Source of the DNA: VRUE01 sp047519745
GTDB taxonomy: Bacteria; Actinomycetota; Thermoleophilia; Solirubrobacterales; 70-9
NCBI GenBank assembly: GCA_047519745.1
Contig: JAPVSJ010000109.1
Coordinates: 1-64,000 of the forward strand
Direction of reading: 5' to 3'
DNA length: 64,000 nt
In this document: in pieces, positions 58,203 to 64,000 of the stretch
Layout of the letters: every line of letters begins with the position of its first letter
Position numbering within the stretch: the stretch's first letter is position 1
Translations under genes and position numbers: made by a program
Notes under the pieces: generated by a model
Told to the model about the DNA's origin: nothing
The model's input: only the letters and a program-made list of their open reading frames with translations
The model's database searches: none

Positions 58203-59258
58203 ATGATTAGCCCGATGCAGAGCTTCGTCAACCTCGACAAGACTTTCAGCGGGCAGCCTCGAGACCTCGGGCCCATCCTGGCCAGCATCGACGCCGGGAA
58301 AGGCCGGGAGCGACTCTTCGAGGATCGGGTCCCCGAGCTTCTGGGAGAGCTCTCCGAGCACGCGCGCATCGCCTCGATTACCGCATCCAACGCAATCGAG
58401 GGCGTCATCGTCGGGAGCGAGCGCGCGGAGCGAATTGCCGAGGGCGCACGTCGCTATCGCAATCGCAACGAGCGCGAGTTCGCGGGCTACAGAGATGCGA
58501 TGGACATGCTCATGCGCCTCGACTCATACGACCCGTTGAATATCCCCTTCGTCCTGCACCTGCACCGGCTGCTCTTTCACCACACCGATGGCAACGGCGG
58601 CCACCTGAAGACCGACCAGAACCTGATCGTCTCTTCTGAGAGCGGGCGGCGGGAGGTCGTCTTCACTCCTCCCCCTCCCGAGGAAACCGAGTTCCTCCTC
58701 GGCGAGCTGCTGGTCCGCTACGAAGCTGCGAAGCGCGAGGGTCGCACGCATCCGCTCCTCCTGATCGCCGCGTTGATCTTGGACTTCCTGGCCATCCATC
58801 CCGTCGCCGACGGCAACGGGCGACTGGCCCGGCTCCTGACCACCTACGAGATGCTCTCTCAGGGATACGGCGTGGCGCGCTACGTCAGTGTCGAGCAGCG
58901 CATCTTCGAATCGAAGAACAGCTACTACGCGAGCCTCTACGAGTCTCAACGAGACTGGCGCGAGGGCAAACACGACGTTTGGCCGTGGATCTCCTATCTC
59001 GCCCGCATCCTCGCCGCCGCTTACGAGGACTTCGAGCAGCGGGTGATCGCCGCGGGCGAGAGGACAGGCAGCAAGCAGGACAGGGTTCGCAGCTACATCC
59101 TGGACCAGGCGCCCGCGGTGTTCCGGCGGCGCGACGTCGAACGCGCTCTGCCCGGGATCAGCCTTGCAACGATAAGACTCGTCCTCAACGACCTGCGTGA
59201 CACCGGGCGGATCAAGTCGGAGGGCTCAGGTCCAGGCGCCCGCTGGCACAAGCTCTGA
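58203..59258 (+). CDS. Fic-family protein (AMP transferase-type)
   Basis: 351 residues (ATG 58203, or 58215). A Fic/DOC core with an almost canonical motif HPVADGNGRLAR at 199-210 (canonical HPFxDGNGRxxR; the Phe is Val here). An N-terminal autoinhibitory helix has S62-N-A-I-E66-G (SNAIEG), i.e. a class II Fic protein with self-restraint. A C-terminal winged-helix (FRRRDVERALPGISLATIRLVLNDLRDTGRI) suggests DNA binding and autoregulation. Such proteins AMPylate, and de-AMPylate, targets; the target is unknown. Monocistronic, in a variable region. Confidence 0.9.
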   Translation: MISPMQSFVNLDKTFSGQPRDLGPILASIDAGKGRERLFEDRVPELLGELSEHARIASITASNAIEGVIVGSERAERIAEGARRYRNRNEREFAGYRDAMDMLMRLDSYDPLNIPFVLHLHRLLFHHTDGNGGHLKTDQNLIVSSESGRREVVFTPPPPEETEFLLGELLVRYEAAKREGRTHPLLLIAALILDFLAIHPVADGNGRLARLLTTYEMLSQGYGVARYVSVEQRIFESKNSYYASLYESQRDWREGKHDVWPWISYLARILAAAYEDFEQRVIAAGERTGSKQDRVRSYILDQAPAVFRRRDVERALPGISLATIRLVLNDLRDTGRIKSEGSGPGARWHKL

Positions 59259-59408
59259 CCGCCGACAAGCTGCTGCTCGGTGACAGGTGCGGGGGCTGAC
59301 TCATCTGAAAACCTTTCGATTCGCAGGCACTCGACGGGAGCGACGGGGCAGGAGTCCGGCAAGGACACCGAATTGAGATTCGGGGCCGAGCGGGTGCTGC
59401 GCGTGCTG

Positions 59409-59783
59409 CTACCCGGATTGGCCTTCCTGGGCCGCCTGCTCCTTGACGCGACGGGCGGCCTTGGTGTAGGCGATCATCTGGTCGCGGCGGCCGATGGCTA
59501 GGACGACGCTCGTCGCCGGGGCGCCATCGGCGGGCTCGTTGCGATAGACGAAGCGGTAGCGTGGCTTGCCACGCCAGCCCGGCTCGTCGAAGCGGACCTT
59601 GCGGCAACCCTTCAGCACACGGGGAGGCTTGTCCCCCATCAACTCACCGTAATGCGGGTTGCGGTGTAGCTCGACCACGATGCGCGCGACCTCGCGCTTC
59701 AGGGCTTCGTCGAGTTTGTTCGCGTCGGCCGTGGCCTCTGCGAGGGCTTCGACCCCGTGCTCAGCCTCCGGGGAGCTGCTCAA
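59409..59783 (-). CDS. RelE/HigB-like toxin
   Basis: 124 residues. A helical N-terminal extension is followed by a RelE-like core: VELHRNPHYGELMGDKPPRVLKGCRKVRFDEPGWRGKPRYRFVYRN and a C-terminal VLAIGRRDQMIAYTKAARRV with the typical basic and aromatic residues (RR, Y). It is predicted to be an mRNA interferase of the ribosome-dependent RelE/HigB type, although catalytic residues are not certain. It overlaps the antitoxin gene by 23 bp. Confidence 0.72.
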   Translation of the reverse strand: MSSSPEAEHGVEALAEATADANKLDEALKREVARIVVELHRNPHYGELMGDKPPRVLKGCRKVRFDEPGWRGKPRYRFVYRNEPADGAPATSVVLAIGRRDQMIAYTKAARRVKEQAAQEGQSG

Positions 59784-60117
59784 CGAACTCCCCCATCCCG
59801 ATCTCGGTCAGGAAATCGCCGGCGCTCAGCCGCTCACCGTCGCTCTCTGCGAAACGCTGCTGCAGGAACAACGCAAGGCCGGCATTCTCGAGCTCCTCTT
59901 CCAGCTCCTCGATCCGGTCCTTGGCGGCAACCAGGTCAACGGTGGGGACCAGTGACGCCGACCCCTCCTGGCCCCGCGTAGCAATCCGGACCACGTTGCT
60001 CTCCAGGTCAGGAGAGGGCTTGCGCCGCGAGGACGCCTTCTTGACGAGCTGCGGCAAGCTGCGTCGCGCCTCGCTCGTTCCGAGCGCTGTCGGCTTCTCA
60101 CCTCGGGCGGCTGCCAT
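59761..60117 (-). CDS. Antitoxin of the RelE-like pair
   Basis: 118 residues. EARRSLPQLVKKASSRRKPS and VVRIATRGQEGSASLVPTVDLVA resemble a Phd-type DNA-binding fold, followed by an acidic helix (IEELEEELENAGLAL) that would wrap the toxin, then a FLTEIGMGEF tail. First gene of the two-gene operon, which is normal antitoxin-toxin order. It faces the lipoprotein gene; the intervening 283 bp holds a hairpin at 60307-60330. Confidence 0.7.
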   Translation of the reverse strand: MAAARGEKPTALGTSEARRSLPQLVKKASSRRKPSPDLESNVVRIATRGQEGSASLVPTVDLVAAKDRIEELEEELENAGLALFLQQRFAESDGERLSAGDFLTEIGMGEFVEQLPGG

Positions 60118-60306
60118 GCGACAAGGGTACCACTAGTTGTACGAGTCGCTCACGGTCGAATCGAGTGAGCCCGGTGATAATCGCCCCCCCCGGCGGACTC
60201 GAGCGCAAGGAGCCAGGCGAAGGTCGCCTGATTGGGGGCCGAGGAGGGTCGGGTGTGGCCAGCGAGTCGAGTGTTGCAACGAGCGAGGCCTGTGAACCGG
60301 GGCTTG

Positions 60307-60330
60307 CGCGGTGAGACCTTTCTCACCGCG
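60307..60330. promoter_or_regulatory. Perfect 10-bp hairpin upstream of the lipoprotein gene
   Basis: CGCGGTGAGA (60307-60316) pairs with TCTCACCGCG (60321-60330), with a CCTT loop. It lies 70 bp upstream of the lipoprotein start and could be an operator or a terminator. The rest of 60118-60400 shows no gene. Confidence 0.45.
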
Positions 60331-60400
60331 ACGTTAGAGATGCGTTAGGTGGCAAAAATAGCTTCGCGCGCTCTGATCAACCGACCAAGGGAATGAAACT

Positions 60401-60943
60401 TTGAACCGGATATTGATGAAGGGCATGGTGGGGTCACTCGTCATCGCGGCCACCGCGCTGGCGATCGCGGGTTGCGGTGGCAGCTCTGCGACGGGTGCCT
60501 CGACGGCAGCAAGCACGGCAAGCGGGACCCAGGCCGCCGCGAAGTCGGCGCCGTCGCTGGTCATCGGGACCTACAAGACTGCCGAAGATGGCACGCTCAT
60601 CACCGGCGCCAACAACAGGACGCTCTACGTGTTCAAGCCGGACGAAAAGTCCACGTCCGCGCACGAGAAGTTGAGCACCTGCAAGGGCGCCTGCGCAGCG
60701 GTGTGGCCACCGGTGCTCGCCTCCAGCACTCCGGCGGTGGCTGGTGAAGCCAACGCGTCCCTCATCGGCTTGACGACGCGCACCGACGGCAAGAAGCAGG
60801 TCACCTACAACGGCCTCCCTCTTTACTACTACACGGCCGACAAGAAGGCGGGCCAGGCCACGGGCAACCATCTCAAGGACGGCTTCGGGCTCTGGACCGG
60901 AATGCTCCCGAGCGGCAAGCTCGCTCCGGACGGCGCCGATTGA
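60401..60943 (+). CDS. Secreted lipoprotein with COG4315-type repeats
   Basis: 180 residues. TTG 60401 with AAGGGA eight bases upstream; the alternative ATG is 60416. The lipobox is IAGC, with Cys25 as the lipidated residue. Two related modules follow: LITGANNRTLYVFKPDEKST...STCKGACAAVWPPV and the second with YNGLPLYYYTADKKAGQATG, the pattern of COG4315 secreted proteins with conserved Cys/Trp (C.G.CA..WPP). Function unknown; often near redox or metal genes. A Ser/Thr/Ala linker follows the lipobox. Confidence 0.85.
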   Translation: MNRILMKGMVGSLVIAATALAIAGCGGSSATGASTAASTASGTQAAAKSAPSLVIGTYKTAEDGTLITGANNRTLYVFKPDEKSTSAHEKLSTCKGACAAVWPPVLASSTPAVAGEANASLIGLTTRTDGKKQVTYNGLPLYYYTADKKAGQATGNHLKDGFGLWTGMLPSGKLAPDGAD

Positions 60944-61046
60944 GGTAGGCGGAAGCAAGCAGCGGGTCGGGGGTACCGACGGGGCCCCCGGCGCTGCTGC
61001 GTCTCCGTCAAACCCGACCCAAGCCGGGATCTACCCCTTGACGAAG

Positions 61047-61108
61047 CGGGAGCGACGGGGCTCGAACCCGCAACCTCCAGCGTGACAACCTGAGGTTTCG
61101 GCGTTCCC
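61047..61108 (-). pseudogene. tRNA-Asp-like 3' fragment
   Basis: On the minus strand: a T arm (GCGGG-TTCGAGC-CCCGT), acceptor 3' CGCTCCC with discriminator G, and an upstream TTGTCAC loop (GTC, Asp anticodon) in a degenerate anticodon arm. Only a weak 5' acceptor match (GGGAACG, 6 of 7) and no D arm. Total 62 nt instead of about 75. It is probably the remnant of a tRNA gene or an attachment site scar near the Fic/toxin-antitoxin patch. Confidence 0.55.
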
Positions 61109-61116
61109 GAGCCCGC

Positions 61117-61818
61117 TTACGCCGCGAAGCGGTAGCCGACGCCGGGATCGGTGCGAATGTAATGGGGGCCACCGGGGGGCTCGATCTTGCGGCGCAGGTT
61201 GGCTACGTGGGCGCGGAGGACCTGGAGGTCGTCGGCGTAGGCCGGGCCCCAGACCTCGGCGAGCAGGACGCTGTGCGTCATCAGCCGGCCCCTGTTCTGG
61301 GCGAGGGTGCGCAGCAGCTCGAACTCGGTCGGCGTCAGGTGGACCGGCTCGCCGTCGCGACGGACGCTGCGCGCCGCGAGGTCGATCTCGAGGCCCTCGG
61401 CGACGATCTTCGGCTCCGAGGCCTCTGGCTTGGCCCGCCGCAGCACGGCCTCGAGCCGCGCCACCAGCTCCGGCGGGCCGAAGGGCTTGGTCACGTAGTC
61501 GTCGGCGCCGGCGGCGAGGGCGCGCACCTTCGCCTCCTCCTCGCCGACCGCGGAGAGGACGATGATCGGCATCTCGCTCCACTCGCGCAGCCGCTCGGTC
61601 ACCTCGACCCCGTCGATGTCGGGCAGCATCAGGTCGACGATCGCCGCGGCCGGTGGCTTGACCGCGGCGCTGTCGAGCGCCTCCTCCCCGCTGGCCACCG
61701 GGACCGCCTCGTAGCCGGCGTCGCGGAGGATGACCTTGAGCGCGCGGAGGATCTGCGGCTCGTCGTCGCAGACGAGGACCCGCGCGGCGCCGTTCACGCG
61801 GCGGCCCGCTCGCCGCAC
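61117..61818 (-). CDS. kdpE: KdpE-like response regulator
   Basis: 233 residues. A receiver domain (VLVCDDEPQILRALKVIL; phosphorylated Asp in IVDLMLPDIDG; conserved Lys in YVTKPFGPPEL) and a winged-helix output (LTPTEFELLRTLAQNRGRLMTHSVLLAEVWGPAYADDLQVLRAHVANLRRKI). It matches KdpE. It overlaps the kinase gene by 25 bp. The partner Kdp operon lies 3 kb away, so this two-component pair is separated from its pump. Confidence 0.92.
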   Translation of the reverse strand: MRRAGRRVNGAARVLVCDDEPQILRALKVILRDAGYEAVPVASGEEALDSAAVKPPAAAIVDLMLPDIDGVEVTERLREWSEMPIIVLSAVGEEEAKVRALAAGADDYVTKPFGPPELVARLEAVLRRAKPEASEPKIVAEGLEIDLAARSVRRDGEPVHLTPTEFELLRTLAQNRGRLMTHSVLLAEVWGPAYADDLQVLRAHVANLRRKIEPPGGPHYIRTDPGVGYRFAA

Positions 61819-62948
61819 GGAAAGCCGACGACGAAGCTCGACCCCTGGCCGACCACCGACTCAACCGCGATCTCGCCGCCGTTGGCCTCGACGAAGCCCC
61901 TGGCGATCGCCAGTCCTAGACCAGAGCCTGCCCCCGCCCCGTTCGCCGCCCCGCTCTGGAAGGGCTCGAAGATCCGCTCCCACTCGCTCTCCGGTATGCC
62001 CGGGCCCTGGTCGACCACGCGGATCGCGATCTTCTCACCGACCAGCCGCGAGCGCACGGTGACCGGCCTGCCGCCGCCATGCCGGATCGCGTTCTCGAGC
62101 AGGTTGGCGAAGGCGCGCTCGAGCTGGGCGGCGTCTGCCTCGACGGCCGGCAGGTCGCGATCGAGGACCAGCCGCACCAGCTCGGGCCGGGTGACGGCCT
62201 CGCGGGCGACGTCGAGCACCTCGCCGAGGTCGGTCTGCTCGCGGTGCGGCTTGGCCTTGCCCGCCTCCAGCCGCGACATGTCGAGCAGGTTCTCGACCAG
62301 GCGCGAGAGCCGCTCGCCCTCGGCGACGATCGCCGCGCTCAGCTCCGCCCTCTCTGCGTCGGTGAGCGTTGCCGAGCCAAGCGCCGTGCCACCGGCGATG
62401 ATCGAGGTGAGTGGGGTGCGCAGGTCGTGGGAGATCGAGCGCAGCAGCGCCGTCTTCAGCTCGTCGCTGCGCCGCAGCGCCTCGGCCTCGACCATCTCCT
62501 CCTGCATCCGGTCGCGCTCGCGGGAGAGGGCGGCGAGCTCGGCCAGCGCCCGGTCGGCGTCCTCGCGCCGCCGCTCAGCCTCGAGGGCCTGGCCCCGCGC
62601 CAACCCGGCGAGCGCGCTGCTGGCCACCGCGACGATCGCGAAGATCGCCAGCGCGACCCAGTTCTGGTCGCTGCCGATCGTGAAGCGGTGCAGCGGCGGG
62701 ATGTGGAAGAAGTTGAAGGCGACGACGCTGACGAGCGAGGCGAGCAGGCCGAGCCGCAGCCCCCAGAAGATCGAGATCGCCAGGATCGCGGGCAGGTAGA
62801 CGACGCCGAGCGAGACGACCGGCGAGATCGGCTTCAGCAGGTAGACGATCAGCGTGCTCGCCGCGACCGCGACGAGCGTCGCCAGCAAGCCGAGCCAGAG
62901 CGGGGGCGGCTCGCCCCCGAGGCCAAGTGACCATTCGCGCCGGTGCAT
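61794..62948 (-). CDS. DUF4118 histidine kinase (kinase half of a split KdpD)
   Basis: 384 residues. Four TM helices (about 15-115, WLGLLATLVAVAASTLIVYLL ... WGLRLGLLASLVSVVAFNFF; DUF4118-type KdpD membrane region), a coiled linker, HisKA with the phospho-acceptor in SISHDLRTPLTSIIAG, and HATPase motifs NLLENAIRHGGG, VVDQGPGIPESEWERIFEPF and SGLGLAIARGFVEANGG. It has no KdpD N-terminal domain, which is encoded separately at 52.3-53.4 kb. Together they may reconstitute a KdpD. ATG with GGCGCG upstream; it may also serve other stimuli. Confidence 0.9.
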   Translation of the reverse strand: MHRREWSLGLGGEPPPLWLGLLATLVAVAASTLIVYLLKPISPVVSLGVVYLPAILAISIFWGLRLGLLASLVSVVAFNFFHIPPLHRFTIGSDQNWVALAIFAIVAVASSALAGLARGQALEAERRREDADRALAELAALSRERDRMQEEMVEAEALRRSDELKTALLRSISHDLRTPLTSIIAGGTALGSATLTDAERAELSAAIVAEGERLSRLVENLLDMSRLEAGKAKPHREQTDLGEVLDVAREAVTRPELVRLVLDRDLPAVEADAAQLERAFANLLENAIRHGGGRPVTVRSRLVGEKIAIRVVDQGPGIPESEWERIFEPFQSGAANGAGAGSGLGLAIARGFVEANGGEIAVESVVGQGSSFVVGFPCGERAAA

Positions 62949-62997
62949 CGCGCCTACAGCGTACGGCGAGGCCGGACCTGCCCCGCGGCGAGAATGC

Positions 62998-64000
62998 CTA
63001 CACCTCGATCAGCGAGCCCATGATCACGGTGCGGTCGCGGGGCAGGCCGAAGTATTCGGCGGCGTCGGCGGTGATGTGCGACATCGCAACGAAGAGGCGC
63101 TTGCGCCAGCGGGTCATGCCGGGGGCGTCGCCGGGCCGCAGCTCGATCGTCGAGAGGAAGTAGGAGGCTTCGTCGACCTCGAGCGGGCACTCGAGCCCCG
63201 CCGCGTCGGCCAGGCGCAGGGCGCCCGGGACGTCGGGCTGCTGCATGTAGCCGAAGCGGGCCGTGACGTGGCTGATGCCGTCGTCGCCGTAGCCGAGATC
63301 GTCGACCGCAAGGCGCTCGGCGGCCGCGACCTGGGGAACCGGCAGCGTCTCGATCGAGAGGATGACGACGTGCTCGTGCAAGATCCGGTTGTGCTCGACA
63401 TTGGCCCGCATCGCCAGCGGCGTCGTCGTCTTGTTGCGGTTGAGGAAGACCGCCGTGCCGGGGGTCCGCTGCAACGGCGGGCGGCGCTCGTGCAGCGCGT
63501 CGACGAACTCGCGCAGCGAGCCCTCCTCGCGCTCGCGCCGCGCCGTCACCAGCTCGCGCCCGCGCTGCCAGGTCGTCAGCGCGGTGAACACGGTCACGGC
63601 GATCAGCAGCGGCAGCCAGGCGCCGTGCGCGATCTTGGTCGTGTTCGCGGCGAGGAAGAGCAGGTCGACGGTGAGCAGCGCTCCCGCCCCGCCGAGGACC
63701 AGCCAGAGCGGTTTCCCCCACTGGCGGCGGACGATGTAGAAGAAGAGCAGCGTCGTGATCGTGATCGTCCCCGTCACCGCCATGCCGAAGGCGAAGGCGA
63801 GCGCGGCCGAGCTCTCGAAGGCGAAGACGAGGGTCAAGACCGATACCATCAGCAGCCAGTTGATCCAGGGCACGTAGATCTGCCCGACGGTCTCGCTCGA
63901 GGTGTGGGCGATCCGCAGCCGCGGCAGGTAGCCGAGCTGCACCGCCTGGTGGGCGACCGAGAAGGCGCCGGTGATCACCGCCTGGGAGGCGATCACGGTC
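62998..64000 (-). CDS. kup: KUP-family potassium transporter (N-terminus beyond right edge)
   Basis: The last 334 codons are present; the frame is open at the edge. PATVIASQAVITGAFSVAHQ (Kup signature), AVQLGYLPRLRIAHTS, GQIYVPWINWLLMVSVLTLV and VFLNRNKTTTPLAMRANVEHNRILHEHVV (cytoplasmic C-terminal domain) identify the low-affinity H+/K+ symporter Kup. Its stop lies 49 bp before the kinase start, and both run in the same direction, so it may be transcribed with kdpDE-type genes. Confidence 0.92.
   Translation of the reverse strand, partial: TVIASQAVITGAFSVAHQAVQLGYLPRLRIAHTSSETVGQIYVPWINWLLMVSVLTLVFAFESSAALAFAFGMAVTGTITITTLLFFYIVRRQWGKPLWLVLGGAGALLTVDLLFLAANTTKIAHGAWLPLLIAVTVFTALTTWQRGRELVTARREREEGSLREFVDALHERRPPLQRTPGTAVFLNRNKTTTPLAMRANVEHNRILHEHVVILSIETLPVPQVAAAERLAVDDLGYGDDGISHVTARFGYMQQPDVPGALRLADAAGLECPLEVDEASYFLSTIELRPGDAPGMTRWRKRLFVAMSHITADAAEYFGLPRDRTVIMGSLIEV

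Overview
The window looks like a chromosomal piece of a GC-rich actinobacterium, most likely of the class Thermoleophilia (Solirubrobacterales). This rests on strong G/C third-position bias, frequent GTG/TTG starts, many promoters that look leaderless (a TAnnnT hexamer about 6-8 nt before the start codon), and very large secreted NHL/FN3/TolB-like proteins with lysine/arginine-rich tails. The lineage is inference. There are no rRNA genes, no CRISPR array, and no gap over 300 bases without a feature.

Layout. 1-7.2 kb: two translationally coupled giant secreted repeat proteins (the first runs off the left edge). 7.4-10.6 kb: an orphan Phd/YefM-type antitoxin and four TetR regulators in two divergent pairs. 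10.6-14.2 kb: a mosaic patch with a small gene coupled to an XRE regulator, a Thr(CGT)-like tRNA, an IS1595/ISXO2-type transposase with a coupled HTH gene, and a hypothetical protein. It is bounded by two near-identical CRP-type palindromes in inverted orientation. 14.2-19.4 kb: PAS protein, metallo-hydrolase, HD-domain alarmone-hydrolase-like protein, then an MTA/SAH salvage cluster (phosphorylase, deaminase) coupled to a permease. 19.4-21.1 kb: MFS exporter with a MarR regulator. 21.25-21.34 kb: an unusual class II tRNA with an 8/4 acceptor/T-stem architecture.

21.6-37.2 kb is the most remarkable part: one tightly packed ten-gene minus-strand operon. In transcription order it encodes a GrpE-like factor, a lidless Hsp70, a zinc-ribbon/FN3 scaffold, a TRAFAC 'double-GTPase'-type GTPase, a GAP1-like GTPase-associated protein, an Hsp70-vWA fusion, a TVP38-like membrane protein, a second membrane-spanning GTPase with an extracytoplasmic domain, a membrane-anchored serine beta-lactamase/PBP-like protein and a small membrane protein. 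It resembles the predicted NTP-dependent conflict/signalling systems built on DO-GTPases and GAP1, here fused to a private chaperone machine and an envelope arm.

37.3-49.3 kb: an ion channel with an atypical filter, acetyl-CoA synthetase, an MBL-rhodanese sulfur enzyme, a MocR regulator divergent from a PNPOx-fold gene (both flanked by palindromic MITE-like repeats), an NlpC/P60 hydrolase, an SHOCT protein, a TrmH-type RNA methylase, a zinc alcohol dehydrogenase, a YdeI-like protein and a histone-deacetylase-fold protein. 49.3-58.1 kb: a GNAT/ADP-forming acyl-CoA synthetase whose 3' end is lost, then a Kdp potassium-pump operon in the unusual order F-A-C-B with a kinase-less KdpD sensor and a universal stress protein. 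58.2-61.1 kb: accessory patch with a Fic protein, a RelE-like toxin-antitoxin pair, a lipoprotein and a tRNA-Asp-like fragment. 61.1-64 kb: KdpE, a DUF4118 histidine kinase (the other half of a split KdpD) and a KUP potassium transporter cut by the right edge. Potassium homeostasis (Kdp, KUP) dominates the last 12 kb.
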